This document shows, one piece after another, positions 28,614 to 37,641 of a DNA stretch of 64,000 bases. The position numbers and the translations under genes are program-made. The number at the start of each line of letters is the position of its first letter. Position 1 is the stretch's first letter. The notes below the pieces were generated by a model, which was not told the DNA's origin, searched no databases, and saw only the letters and a program-made list of their open reading frames with translations. Source of the DNA: Rhodobacter aestuarii (lineage in GTDB: Bacteria; Pseudomonadota; Alphaproteobacteria; Rhodobacterales; Rhodobacteraceae); contig NZ_FTOG01000001.1 of the NCBI RefSeq assembly GCF_900156655.1, positions 372,001 to 436,000 of the forward strand, given 5' to 3'.

Positions 28614-29141
28614 ATGGACAGGCAGGCCACGGGGCGCAGCAGCGGGGGGCAGCCCCCGGTGAACCTATCGCCCATATTCACACTCGACACCCATCTTGAA
28701 GCAGGGCCGGGGCAAGGCCGCGCGGGCTGTGCGCTTGGGGCGCAAGTGGCAACGATGGAAGGGCTTTTGCCGGTAGAATACCTTAGCCTTGGCGATCGGA
28801 TCATCACCCGGTCCGGCGCGCGGGTGCTGCGGGGCATTTCCTCGGTGCCTTTGATTTCCAACCTTGTGCGGGTCGCGCCGGGCGCGCTTGGCCATGATCG
28901 GCCCGGCAAGGCGCTGGTGTTGGGCGCGGGGACAGAGGTGCTGGTGCGCGATTGGCGCGCGCAGGTGCTGTTTGGTGCGGATCAAGCTTTGGTGCCGGTG
29001 GCGCGGCTGGTGGATGGGCAGTTCATCACCCGCGTCACGGGGCAAAAGACCCGGCTTTTCACCCTGCATTTTGACGCGTCCGAGGTGATTTATGCCGATG
29101 GCGTCGAAATTGGCTGCAAGCCTCTGGCGGTGAAAGTTTAA
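28614..29141 (+). CDS. Degenerate Hint-domain protein
   Basis: A 175-residue protein almost wholly made of a Hint_2-like domain: C39 in GCALGAQV at the first-nucleophile position, SLGDRI near residue 58 and the DRPGKALVLG block near residue 96. Where active members have a Ser-Pro-x-His motif, this protein reads GAGTEVLV (104-111), so the expected histidine is missing and self-cleavage is doubtful. It is much shorter than the Hint protein at 2.6 kb and has no N-terminal partner domain. Its TAA overlaps the TAA of the convergent nnrD gene. Confidence 0.7.
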   Translation: MDRQATGRSSGGQPPVNLSPIFTLDTHLEAGPGQGRAGCALGAQVATMEGLLPVEYLSLGDRIITRSGARVLRGISSVPLISNLVRVAPGALGHDRPGKALVLGAGTEVLVRDWRAQVLFGADQALVPVARLVDGQFITRVTGQKTRLFTLHFDASEVIYADGVEIGCKPLAVKV

Positions 29142-29992
29142 ACGTCGATTTCGCGCAACACGGCCGGCAGTGCTTCGGGCAGGTCTTCGGCAATCAGGCC
29201 GGGGCCGAATTGGCGCGCGCAGGCGGCGTGCAACCATGTGCCGGTGCAGGCGGCTTCATAGGCACTAAAGCCGCGCGCCATCAGCCCGGCAATCAGCCCC
29301 GCCAAAACATCGCCCGCGCCCGCAGTGGCGAGCCACGGCGCGGCCAGTTCCCCGCACGCGTCATGCAGGGCGGCCATTCCGTTTTGATCGGCGATGGTGG
29401 TTTGCGCGCCCTTCAAGAGCACGGTGCAGCCCGCGCGGGCGGCGGCTTGGCGGGTTGCGTCAATCTTTTCTATCTCGCCCGCTTCCAGTGCTTCAGCCAG
29501 ATCGGGGAAGAGGCGGCGAAATTCGCCCAAATGCGGGGTGAGCACCACGTTTTCATGCGTGGCGTTGAACAGCAATTCTGGTTCGCGCTCAAAAGCGGAA
29601 AGCGCATCGGCATCGAGCACCGTGGCGCGCTTGCCCCAAAGGGCTGCAGGCACCATTTCTTGGGCGCGTGGCAGGCCGAGCCCCGGCCCAAGGCAAAGCG
29701 CAGTCAGGCGCGTGTCTGAAAACAGGCCGCGCAGGGCGTAAGCATCGGGCAGGGCGCTCAGCATCACCGCGTTCAGATGCGCGGCATTTTCCGCCAAAGA
29801 GACCTGCGGGCAAGCGAGCGTCACCAGCCCCGCGCCGACCCGCAGCCCCGCGCGGGCCGCAAGCCGTGCCGCCCCGCCGCGCCCAAGCCCACCGGCCAGC
29901 ACCAGCAAATGGCCGTGGCTATATTTATGCCCTGCAACCCCTTTGGAAAGCGCCGCGCGGCGCGTCTCGGTTAGGGTGATGTGCTCGGTCAT
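29138..29992 (-). CDS. nnrD: ADP-dependent NAD(P)H-hydrate dehydratase
   Basis: A 284-residue ribokinase-fold enzyme that dehydrates S-NAD(P)HX back to NAD(P)H. Markers are HKYSHGHLLVLAGG near residue 22, LCLGPGLG near 95, VLDADALSAF near 120, and the nucleotide-binding ATAGAGDVLAGLIAGLMARG near 225. In most bacteria this is the C-terminal half of a bifunctional protein; here it is its own gene 69 bases after nnrE, with several stops between them in the same frame. It is convergent with the Hint gene, with overlapping stop codons. Confidence 0.9.
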   Translation of the reverse strand: MTEHITLTETRRAALSKGVAGHKYSHGHLLVLAGGLGRGGAARLAARAGLRVGAGLVTLACPQVSLAENAAHLNAVMLSALPDAYALRGLFSDTRLTALCLGPGLGLPRAQEMVPAALWGKRATVLDADALSAFEREPELLFNATHENVVLTPHLGEFRRLFPDLAEALEAGEIEKIDATRQAAARAGCTVLLKGAQTTIADQNGMAALHDACGELAAPWLATAGAGDVLAGLIAGLMARGFSAYEAACTGTWLHAACARQFGPGLIAEDLPEALPAVLREIDV

Positions 29993-30061
29993 AGCGGGCT
30001 CCGGTCGAAATTTTGCTTAGCTTGGCAGGTTTTACCCCAAAGGCCATGATGAAAAGATGAA

Positions 30062-30709
30062 CTAAAGCCCGAGCGGCGCCACAATCACCGGCACGCCGCG
30101 CGCGCGCAGATGCGCATGGGCGGGTTTGAGCGCGTGAAACGTGACCACCAGCGAGGTGGGTGCGGTGGGCCAATCCATCGTGTCGGGGCGGGCATCGGCA
30201 TCGCGGCCCGAGGGCAGATCGACCGACAGCACCGGGGCTTGGGTGCGGCTGATGGCGGCAAAGATCGTGTCAAACCCGGTCAGCGGGCGCGAAAGCCCAA
30301 TCCCAAACAGCGCATCGACAATCAGATCGGGCGTGCCGAAATCGGGCTTGGCGGGCAGGGGATTGACCCGCCCGATTTTGCACCACCGGTCGTGGTTGGC
30401 GCGCGCGTCGGGGGGCAGACGCTCGGCCCCGCCGTAAAGATAAAGCGCCACCCGCCAGCCGCGTTTGCGCAGCTGGCGCGCAACAACGAAGCCGTCGCCG
30501 CCATTATTGCCCGGCCCGCACAAAATGACGGCACGCGGCGCGGTGCCGGGGCGTGCAAGCTCCGGCCAAGCGGCGAGGATGGCGGTGACAAGGCCGGTTC
30601 CGGCGCGCTCCATCAACTCCAAACCGGTGACAGAGCCCGTCCCGATTGCCGTTGCTTCCATGGCGCGCATTTGGGCGCTTGTGATGATTTGCGGCTGTTT
30701 CTCATTCAT
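30062..30709 (-). CDS. nnrE: NAD(P)H-hydrate epimerase
   Basis: A 215-residue YjeF_N-fold protein that epimerises R- and S-NAD(P)HX so that NnrD can repair both. It has SAQMRAMEATAIGTGSVTGLELMERAG at the N-terminus (shown in part), the GPGNNGGDGFVVARQL motif near residue 65 and DALFGIGLSRPL near 135 with the catalytic Asp region, then SVDLPSGRDAD. The protein stops where the linker to a dehydratase domain would start in fused homologues. It is upstream of nnrD in a two-gene unit. Confidence 0.9.
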   Translation of the reverse strand: MNEKQPQIITSAQMRAMEATAIGTGSVTGLELMERAGTGLVTAILAAWPELARPGTAPRAVILCGPGNNGGDGFVVARQLRKRGWRVALYLYGGAERLPPDARANHDRWCKIGRVNPLPAKPDFGTPDLIVDALFGIGLSRPLTGFDTIFAAISRTQAPVLSVDLPSGRDADARPDTMDWPTAPTSLVVTFHALKPAHAHLRARGVPVIVAPLGL

Positions 30710-30803
30710 CCCGTTTACAAACTGCCTGAAAAATGCGCTAAACGCTTAAACCCTGACCGCGTTTTCGGGAATCCCCGAGCGCACTGCCCTAGGCGAAAGC
30801 TAG

Positions 30804-31208
<405 letters not shown>

Positions 31209-31269
31209 CGCTTTGTAAGAATTCGGACTTTTGGTCCGGAAACCCATGCTCAACGAAAGGGTAGTCAAT

Positions 31270-32679
31270 ATGAGCGCAGTCAATAAGGCTCTCGAACTGA
31301 TGAAGGCCGAGGAAGTCGAATATGTCGACGTCCGCTTCACCGACCCGCGCGGCAAACTCCAGCACGTGACGCTGGTGGCCGATCTGGTCGATGAAGACTT
31401 CTTCGAAGAAGGCTTCATGTTCGACGGTTCGTCGATTGCTGGCTGGAAGTCGATCGACCAGTCGGACATGAAACTGATCCCGGATGCGGGCTCGGTCTAC
31501 ATCGACCCGTTCTACGCTGAAAAAACCATGTGCGTGCACTGCAACGTGGTTGAGCCCGACACCGGCGAAGCCTACTCGCGCGACCCGCGCGGCACCGCTG
31601 CGAAAGCCGAAGCTTACCTGAAAGCCTCGGGCATCGGCGATGCGGCCTACTTCGGCCCGGAAGCTGAATTCTTCATCTTCGACGACGTGCGCTACTCGGT
31701 CACGCCGCAAAAAGTGGCTTACTCGGTTGATGCCGAAGCCGCCGCTTGGAACACCGATGCGGAAATCGAGATGGGCAACCTCGCCCACCGCGCTGGCCAC
31801 AAAGGCGGCTACTTCCCGGTCAACCCGACCGACGAAGCCCAAGACCTGCGCTCGGAAATGCTTTCGACCATGAAACGCATGGGCATGAAAGTTGACAAGC
31901 ACCACCACGAAGTGGCGACCTGCCAACACGAGCTGGGCATGATCTTCGGTGGTCTCGTCGAGCAAGCCGACAACATCCAGAAATACAAATACGTGATCCA
32001 CAACGTGGCCCACGCCTACGGCAAAACCGTGACCTTCATGCCGAAGCCGATCAAAGGCGACAACGGCTCGGGGATGCACGTGAACATGTCGATCTGGAAA
32101 GACGGCAAGCCGCTCTTCGCTGGCGACAAATATGCTGACCTGTCGCAAGAAGCGCTCTACTTCATCGGTGGCGTGCTGAAACATGCGAAAGCGCTGAACG
32201 CGCTGACCAACCCGTCGACCAACTCGTACAAACGTCTGATCCCGGGCTTCGAAGCCCCGGTTCTGCGTGCCTTCTCGGCGCGTAACCGTTCGGGCTGCGT
32301 GCGTATTCCGTGGACCGAATCGCCGAAAGCGAAACGTGTGGAAGCCCGCTTCCCCGATCCGTCGGCGAACCCGTATCTGTGCTTCTCGGCCCTGCTGATG
32401 GCTGGCCTCGACGGCATCAAAAACAAAATCGACCCGGGCCCGGCGTCGGACAAAGACCTCTACGATCTGCCGGCCGAAGAACTGGCCGCGATCCCGACCG
32501 TCTGTGGTTCGCTGCGTGAAGCTCTGGAAGCGCTCGAAGCCGATCACGAGTTCCTGCTCGCCGGCGACGTGTTCACCAAAGACCAACTCGAAGGCTACAT
32601 GGCCCTCAAGTGGGAAGAAGTGTACGCCTACGAGCACACCCCCCACCCGGTCGAATACCAACTCTACTACTCCTGCTAA
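31270..32679 (+). CDS. glnA: Glutamine synthetase type I
   Basis: A 469-residue type I glutamine synthetase that makes glutamine from glutamate, ammonia and ATP. The N-terminal FMFDGSSIAGW, metal-ligand FGPEAEFFIFD, active-site NGSGMHVNMS and nucleotide-binding KPIKGDNGSG blocks are present. The Tyr of KDLYDLP near residue 397 is the adenylylation site, marking the GSI-beta form controlled by GlnE. ATG 31270 gives the usual N-terminus with an AAGGG site; a frame 13 codons longer is not supported. It is co-transcribed with glnB and ends at a strong terminator. Confidence 0.97.
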   Translation: MSAVNKALELMKAEEVEYVDVRFTDPRGKLQHVTLVADLVDEDFFEEGFMFDGSSIAGWKSIDQSDMKLIPDAGSVYIDPFYAEKTMCVHCNVVEPDTGEAYSRDPRGTAAKAEAYLKASGIGDAAYFGPEAEFFIFDDVRYSVTPQKVAYSVDAEAAAWNTDAEIEMGNLAHRAGHKGGYFPVNPTDEAQDLRSEMLSTMKRMGMKVDKHHHEVATCQHELGMIFGGLVEQADNIQKYKYVIHNVAHAYGKTVTFMPKPIKGDNGSGMHVNMSIWKDGKPLFAGDKYADLSQEALYFIGGVLKHAKALNALTNPSTNSYKRLIPGFEAPVLRAFSARNRSGCVRIPWTESPKAKRVEARFPDPSANPYLCFSALLMAGLDGIKNKIDPGPASDKDLYDLPAEELAAIPTVCGSLREALEALEADHEFLLAGDVFTKDQLEGYMALKWEEVYAYEHTPHPVEYQLYYSC

Positions 32680-32700
32680 TCTTAGCCGGAGCGGTTACGG

Positions 32701-32728
32701 AAGGGCGCCCTTTGGGGCGCCCTTTTGC
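32701..32728 (+). terminator. Intrinsic terminator of glnBA
   Basis: An 8- to 10-bp stem (AAGGGCGCCC with GGGCGCCCTT, loop TTTG) ends in TTTT, 21 bases after the glnA stop. Confidence 0.9.
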
Positions 32729-32758
32729 TTTGGCGCTTTATGCCGCTGAGCGCGGCTG

Positions 32759-32787
32759 TTGAACCGAACGCTACGTCAGGCTAGGAA
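32759..32787 (+). promoter_or_regulatory. Candidate fabD promoter
   Basis: TTGAAC and TAGGAA are separated by 17 bases, 27 bases before the fabD ATG and after the glnA terminator. Confidence 0.4.
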
Positions 32788-32813
32788 AGCGCAGGTTTAC
32801 CAAGGAGACAGGC

Positions 32814-33743
32814 ATGAGCGTGGCATGGGTGTTCCCCGGTCAGGGGGCGCAAACGATCGGGATGGGCAAGGCATTGGCCGAGGCATACCCGGCAGCGAAA
32901 GCGGTCTTTGATGAGGTTGATGCGGCACTGGGCGAAAAGCTGAGCGCGCTCATTTGGGAGGGCGATATTGCCGATCTGACGCTGACCGCCAATGCCCAGC
33001 CCGCGCTGATGGCGACCTCGCTTGCCGCCGTGAAGGCGCTGGAAGCCGAGGGCTTCAAGATCACCGACGCGGCTTATGTGGCGGGCCATTCGCTTGGCGA
33101 ATATTCCGCGCTTTGTGCGGCGGGGGCGTTGAGCCTTTCGGATACCGCGAAGCTTTTGCGCATCCGGGGCGAGGCGATGCAATCGGCGGTGCCGGTGGGC
33201 GTGGGTGCGATGGCCGCGCTTTTGGGCCTCGATTTCGCGACCGCGACCGAAGTGGCGCAAGAGGCCGCCGAGGGCGAGATTTGCCAAGCCGCGAATGACA
33301 ATGATCCGGGGCAGGTGGTTGTTTCGGGCCACAAAGCCGCCGTGGAACGCGCGGTGGAGATCGCCAAGGGCAAAGGCGCAAAACGTGCGGTGATGCTGCC
33401 GGTCTCCGCCCCCTTCCACTGCGCGCTGATGCAACCCGCCGCCGACCGCATGGCCGAGGCGCTGGCCGGGGTGGCGATTTCGGCCCCCGTGGTGCCTGTG
33501 GTGGCGAATGTGCGCGCCGAGGCGGTCAGTAGCCCCGATCTGATCCGCGATCTGCTGGTACAGCAGGTCACGGGGTCGGTGCGCTGGCGCGAGTCGGTGG
33601 AATGGATGGTGGCGCAAGGTGTCACCGAGGCATGGGAAATCGGTGCGGGCAAGGCGCTCTCGGGCATGATCAAGCGCATCGCCAAAGAAACCGCGCTCAA
33701 AAATGTGGGCACGCCTGAAGATCTGGCGAAGCTCAAGGGCTGA
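32814..33743 (+). CDS. fabD: Malonyl CoA-ACP transacylase
   Basis: A 309-residue enzyme that moves malonyl groups from CoA to acyl carrier protein for fatty acid chain extension. WVFPGQGAQTIGM forms the oxyanion region, GHSLGEYSA (near residue 92) holds the nucleophilic serine, and PVSAPFHCALM (near residue 200) the catalytic histidine. It opens a fatty-acid cluster: fabD, fabG, acpP, then fabF 2.6 kb later. An AAGGAG ribosome binding site precedes the ATG. Confidence 0.96.
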   Translation: MSVAWVFPGQGAQTIGMGKALAEAYPAAKAVFDEVDAALGEKLSALIWEGDIADLTLTANAQPALMATSLAAVKALEAEGFKITDAAYVAGHSLGEYSALCAAGALSLSDTAKLLRIRGEAMQSAVPVGVGAMAALLGLDFATATEVAQEAAEGEICQAANDNDPGQVVVSGHKAAVERAVEIAKGKGAKRAVMLPVSAPFHCALMQPAADRMAEALAGVAISAPVVPVVANVRAEAVSSPDLIRDLLVQQVTGSVRWRESVEWMVAQGVTEAWEIGAGKALSGMIKRIAKETALKNVGTPEDLAKLKG

Positions 33744-33745
33744 TC

Positions 33746-33793
33746 TGGGGGCGCCGGGGGCCCCGCCTCCGGCCCCTCCATAGGTATTTACGC
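33746..33793 (-). repeat. Extragenic G-rich element, copy E
   Basis: In the gap between fabD and fabG, the minus strand reads GTAAATACC followed by GGAGGGGCC and a GGGGCC/GGCCCC hairpin. Layout (AAATA-C core, then a G-rich hairpin) matches the other extragenic elements in this window, though with lower identity. Confidence 0.5.
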
Positions 33794-33824
33794 CGGTAAG
33801 AATTGGCGAAGGAAAGGCTTGCAG

Positions 33825-34562
33825 ATGTTTGATCTGACTGGGAAATGCGCGCTGGTGACCGGCGCTTCGGGTGGCATTGGCGGCGAGATTGCCAAAGCCC
33901 TTCATGCGGCGGGCGCGAAAGTGGCGCTGTCGGGCACGCGGGTCGAACCGCTTGAGGCTTTGGCCGCTGAGTTGGGCGAGGGCGCGTTTGTTTGCCCCGC
34001 GAACCTGTCGGACCCGGATTCGGTTGAAGCGCTGCCGAAAGCTGCTGCGGCGGCGATGGGCTCGGTCGATATTTTGGTCAACAATGCGGGCATCACCCGC
34101 GACAACCTTTTCATGCGCATGTCGGATGACGAATGGCAGGCGGTGATGGATGTGAACCTCACCTCCTCGTTCCGTCTGATGCGCGGCGTGCTGCGCGGCA
34201 TGATGAAGGCGCGCTGGGGCCGGATTGTGACCATCACCTCGGTCGTCGGCCAAACCGGCAACCCGGGGCAGGGCAACTATGCCGCCGCCAAAGCGGGGCT
34301 CGTCGGCATGTCGAAATCGCTCGCTTACGAAGTGGCAAGCCGTGGCATCACCGTGAACTGTGTCGCGCCGGGCTTCATTGCCACCGCGATGACCGACAAG
34401 CTCAATGATGAGCAGAAGGGCAAGATTTTGTCGCAGATCCCCTCGGGCCGGATGGGCGCGCCCGAGGAAATCGCGGCGGCGGTGCTGTATTTGTCCAGCC
34501 CCGAAGCAGGTTACGTCACCGGCGCCACGCTCAGCGTGAACGGCGGCATGGCGATGGTGTGA
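33825..34562 (+). CDS. fabG: 3-oxoacyl-ACP reductase
   Basis: A 245-residue short-chain dehydrogenase that reduces 3-ketoacyl-ACP with NADPH. TGASGGIGGEIA is the cofactor loop, NNAGITRDNL the structural motif, and the Ser-Tyr-Lys triad is seen in TSVVGQ and YAAAKAG. The C-terminal GYVTGATLSVNGGMAM is typical. ATG 33825 is preferred to a TTG two codons upstream because of the AAGGAAAGG site. It stands between fabD and acpP. Confidence 0.96.
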   Translation: MFDLTGKCALVTGASGGIGGEIAKALHAAGAKVALSGTRVEPLEALAAELGEGAFVCPANLSDPDSVEALPKAAAAAMGSVDILVNNAGITRDNLFMRMSDDEWQAVMDVNLTSSFRLMRGVLRGMMKARWGRIVTITSVVGQTGNPGQGNYAAAKAGLVGMSKSLAYEVASRGITVNCVAPGFIATAMTDKLNDEQKGKILSQIPSGRMGAPEEIAAAVLYLSSPEAGYVTGATLSVNGGMAMV

Positions 34563-34605
34563 CGCATTGCCCCTGCCGTTGGGGCAAGCGCGGTCTTTTA
34601 ACGAC

Positions 34606-34633
34606 TTGCCTTGCGTGGGGACTGTGCTATAGG
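34606..34633 (+). promoter_or_regulatory. Candidate acpP promoter
   Basis: TTGCCT, a 16-base spacer and TATAGG lie about 120 bases upstream of the acpP ATG, in a 190-base gap. This fits the separate strong expression usual for acpP. Confidence 0.5.
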
Positions 34634-34754
34634 CGGCGAAGACGGGACGGGGGTGTGCCCCCGTTTCGCGGCGGCCCTGCGTGACGGGGCGAAGAAGCCG
34701 CTCGCACGAGCACGGAAGGGATGGGCCAACGCGCCCCCGAACTGAGGAAAAGAC

Positions 34755-34988
34755 ATGAGCGACATCGCGGATCGCGTGAAAAAGATCGTCGTGGAACATC
34801 TGGGTGTGGAAGAAGACAAGGTCACCGAGACCGCGTCCTTCATCGACGATCTGGGCGCCGACAGCCTTGACACCGTTGAACTGGTGATGGCTTTCGAAGA
34901 AGAATTCGGCATCGAGATCCCGGATGATGCGGCCGAAACCATCCAAACCTTCGGCGACGCGGTGAAGTTCATCACCGAAGCCGCCTAA
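34755..34988 (+). CDS. acpP: Acyl carrier protein
   Basis: The 77-residue acidic acyl carrier protein. The serine of [18 protein letters not shown] receives 4'-phosphopantetheine and carries the growing fatty acid. The N-terminus [16 protein letters not shown] is normal and an ACTGAGGAAA site precedes the ATG. It has its own candidate promoter and terminator. Confidence 0.98.
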   Translation: MSDIADRVKKIVVEHLGVEEDKVTETASFIDDLGADSLDTVELVMAFEEEFGIEIPDDAAETIQTFGDAVKFITEAA

Positions 34989-35011
34989 TAGGTTTTTTTG
35001 AGAATTCATGG

Positions 35012-35038
35012 AACGGCGCCCCCTCGGGCGCCGTTTTC
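35012..35038 (+). terminator. Intrinsic terminator of acpP
   Basis: A 10-bp stem (AACGGCGCCC with GGGCGCCGTT) with a CCTC loop ends in a T run. Confidence 0.9.
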
Positions 35039-35090
35039 CTTTGCACAAGCGGCCTACGGGCCATGACTTGAAACTGCGAAGGAGATGACG

Positions 35091-35630
35091 ATGACCGTCG
35101 ATATTCAGGGCCTTGAAGACCTCAGCAAGAAAATGGACTTTGCCGGCGAGGTGGAAAATTCCATCGGCTTGATGGGGCTTGAGGGGAATGCACGCAAAGT
35201 TTCGGTCGAGGTGCTTAACGCCTGCCTTGTCGATGAGATCGCTTTGGGTCTGGCGCTGAAACAGGCGCATTGGAATGTGAAGGGGCCGAATTTCATCGCC
35301 GTGCATGAGCTGCTCGACAATGTTCACGCCCGGGTGCAAGAGCAGGTCGATACGATCGCCGAGCGGGTGCAGATTTTGGATGGCACGGCGGTTGGCACGC
35401 TCGAAGCCGTGCAAAAGTTCACCGAGCTTGAACCCTATCCGATTGGCCTGACCGGGATTGAGGCGCATCTGGCAGAACTTTGCGCGCGGATGCTGAAGCT
35501 TGGCGCGAAGCTGCGCAAAGGCATTGAAGAGACCGAGGGCGCGGGCGATGCCGATACCGCCGATGTGCTCACCGCTGCCTCGCGGCAGATGGACAAGGAT
35601 GTTTGGTTCCTGCACTCTCACCTTGAATGA
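35091..35630 (+). CDS. dps: Dps family DNA-protection/ferritin-like protein
   Basis: A 179-residue Dps, which forms dodecamers that oxidise and store iron and shield DNA in starvation and oxidative stress. The ferroxidase region LKQAHWNVKGPNFIAVHELLDNVHARV contains the conserved His, Asp and nearby acidic residues shared between subunits (shown as HWNVKG and HELLD). ATG 35091 is chosen because an earlier ATG at 35085 overlaps the AAGGAG site. Monocistronic with a terminator downstream. It sits among fatty-acid genes without an evident link. Confidence 0.93.
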   Translation: MTVDIQGLEDLSKKMDFAGEVENSIGLMGLEGNARKVSVEVLNACLVDEIALGLALKQAHWNVKGPNFIAVHELLDNVHARVQEQVDTIAERVQILDGTAVGTLEAVQKFTELEPYPIGLTGIEAHLAELCARMLKLGAKLRKGIEETEGAGDADTADVLTAASRQMDKDVWFLHSHLE

Positions 35631-35673
35631 GGGAGCACCTCGCGTGATCGAGGTCTAGCTTAGCGACTAAGCT

Positions 35674-35700
35674 ACGGCACCCTGCGGGGTGCCGTTTGCG
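35674..35700 (+). terminator. Intrinsic terminator of dps
   Basis: An 8-bp stem (CGGCACCC with GGGTGCCG, loop TGCG) is followed by TTTGCGTTTT. The following thpR ATG is 14 bases away. Confidence 0.75.
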
Positions 35701-35713
35701 TTTTGGGGGGAAG

Positions 35714-36259
35714 ATGCGGGTCTTTGTGGGGGTGATGCTGGCGGAGGCGCTTTGGGAGCCGGTGGCGCAGTTGCAAAGCGCGCTTGGCTGTGGCCGCGCA
35801 GTGGCGGAAGAGAACCTGCATTTGACGCTCGCCTTTCTGGGCGACGTGGACCTGCCCGAGCTCGAAGCCGTGCATGAAGAACTGGCCGCTTTGCCTGTGA
35901 CGCCCTTCACCGTGGACCTGGCCGGGCTTGACCCGATGGGCGGCGCGGATCGGGTGGAAACCTTGGTCTTGAACGCGCGGCCGAACCCGGCGCTGGAGGC
36001 GCTGCACTCTAAGGTCGCGCAAGCGGCACGACGCGCGGGCGTGGTGCTGGAGCGGCGCCGCTTTCGCCCGCATGTGACGATTGCGCGGTTTGGCAAAGGC
36101 TTTGGCCCCGGCGCGGTGGCCAAGCTTGGTGCGCTGTTGCAAGCGCGCGGCGATGTGGTTTTGCCCGAATGGCGGGTGACAGGCTTTGCGCTGATCCGCT
36201 CGCATCTGGGGCGCGAGGGGGCGAGCTACGAGGTGCTGGCGGAGTATCCCGAGGCGTGA
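35714..36259 (+). CDS. thpR: RNA 2',3'-cyclic phosphodiesterase
   Basis: A 181-residue 2H phosphoesterase (LigT/ThpR family) that opens 2',3'-cyclic phosphates on RNA ends. The two signature histidine motifs are NLHLTLAFLG near residue 35 and RPHVTIARFG near residue 120. ATG 35714 follows a GGGGGGAAG site directly; an ATG-like start six codons earlier is less suitable. It lies between dps and fabF and has no operon partner. Confidence 0.92.
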   Translation: MRVFVGVMLAEALWEPVAQLQSALGCGRAVAEENLHLTLAFLGDVDLPELEAVHEELAALPVTPFTVDLAGLDPMGGADRVETLVLNARPNPALEALHSKVAQAARRAGVVLERRRFRPHVTIARFGKGFGPGAVAKLGALLQARGDVVLPEWRVTGFALIRSHLGREGASYEVLAEYPEA

Positions 36260-36378
36260 AGGCGCGCGTTCCCAGCCTTTTGCGTGGCGCGAATGCCCGC
36301 CTGCGGCGGCGCTGGACGTTGCACGGCCCAAAGTGCGCGTGTAGAAGGCCTTAACGAAATTTTGCAAAGGGGGCGCGC

Positions 36379-37641
36379 ATGCGTCGGGTTGTCGTCACGG
36401 GTCTTGGTATGGTCACGCCGCTGGCTTGCGGGGTTGAGGAAACCTGGTCGCGTCTCTTGGCCGGGCAATCGGGGGCGGGGCTGATCACCCGGTTTGACGC
36501 CTCGGCTGTGACGACGAAATACGCTTGTGAAGTGCCGCGCGGCGATGGCTCGGATGGCACCTTCAACCCCAATGACTGGATGGAGCCGAAAGAGGCCCGT
36601 AAGGTCGATGAGTTCATCCTTTACGGGTTGGCGGCTGCCGACCAAGCCGTGCGGGACTCGGGCTGGATGCCCGAAGACGATGAGAGCCGTGAACGCACTG
36701 GCGTGATGATTGGTTCGGGCATTGGCGGGCTGCAAACGATCGCCGAAAACGCGGTGCTAATTAAAGAAAAGGGCCCGCGTCGGGTGAGCCCGTTCTTTAT
36801 TCCGGCGGCGCTGATCAACCTTGTGTCTGGCCAGGTGTCGATCCGCTTTGGTTTCAAAGGGCCGAACCACGCGGTGGTGACGGCCTGTGCGACCGGTGCC
36901 CATGCGATTGGCGATGCGGCGCGGCTGATCATGCTCGGCGATGCCGATGTGATGGTGGCGGGCGGAGCCGAAAACCCGATTTCCGAGATCGGTATTGCGG
37001 GCTTCAACGCCTGTAAGGCGCTCTCGACCAAGCGCGCGGATGACCCGCAAGCGGCGAGCCGCCCGTGGGATGAAGACCGTGATGGCTTTGTCATGGGCGA
37101 AGGCGCGGGCTGTGTGGTGCTGGAAGAATACGAACACGCCAAAGCGCGCGGCGCGAAGATTTACGCCGAAGTGCTGGGCTACGGCCTTTCGGGCGATGCG
37201 TACCACATCACCGCGCCCTCGGAAGATGGCGATGGCGGCTTCCGCGCGATGAAAGCGGCGCTGAAGAACGCGGGACTGACGCCTGCAGATATTGATTACA
37301 TCAACGCGCATGGCACCTCGACCATGGCCGATACGATTGAGCTTGGCGCGGTGGAGCGGCTGCTCGGCGATGCGGCGGCCAACGCCACCATGTCTTCGAC
37401 CAAATCGGCGACGGGCCACCTTTTGGGGGCTGCTGGCGCGATTGAAGCGATCTTCTGCATTTTGGCGATCCGCGATCAGGTCGCGCCGCCGACGCTGAAC
37501 CTTGATAACCCCGCGGGCAATCCGGTGATTGACCTTGCGCCGAAGGAGGCCCGAAAGCGCAAGATTGATATCGCCATGTCTAACAGCTTTGGCTTTGGTG
37601 GCACCAATGCCAGCGTGATCGTGGGCAAGGTGCGCGACTGA
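36379..37641 (+). CDS. fabF: 3-oxoacyl-ACP synthase II
   Basis: A 420-residue condensing enzyme that elongates fatty acids with malonyl-ACP. VVTACATGAHAIGDAARL holds the nucleophilic cysteine, YINAHGTSTMADTIEL (His) and STKSATGHLLGAAGAIEA (Lys, His) complete the triad. N-terminus MRRVVVTGLGMVTPL is standard. Its stop overlaps the mltG start by one base (TGATG). The order fabF-mltG-GTA is typical of Rhodobacterales. Confidence 0.97.
   Translation: MRRVVVTGLGMVTPLACGVEETWSRLLAGQSGAGLITRFDASAVTTKYACEVPRGDGSDGTFNPNDWMEPKEARKVDEFILYGLAAADQAVRDSGWMPEDDESRERTGVMIGSGIGGLQTIAENAVLIKEKGPRRVSPFFIPAALINLVSGQVSIRFGFKGPNHAVVTACATGAHAIGDAARLIMLGDADVMVAGGAENPISEIGIAGFNACKALSTKRADDPQAASRPWDEDRDGFVMGEGAGCVVLEEYEHAKARGAKIYAEVLGYGLSGDAYHITAPSEDGDGGFRAMKAALKNAGLTPADIDYINAHGTSTMADTIELGAVERLLGDAAANATMSSTKSATGHLLGAAGAIEAIFCILAIRDQVAPPTLNLDNPAGNPVIDLAPKEARKRKIDIAMSNSFGFGGTNASVIVGKVRD

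Noticed and set aside
32781-35621. A 946-codon open frame on the minus strand across fabD-fabG-acpP-dps
   Set aside because: It is fully antisense to four well-recognised genes and is His/Arg-rich, a usual by-product of GC-rich codon use.
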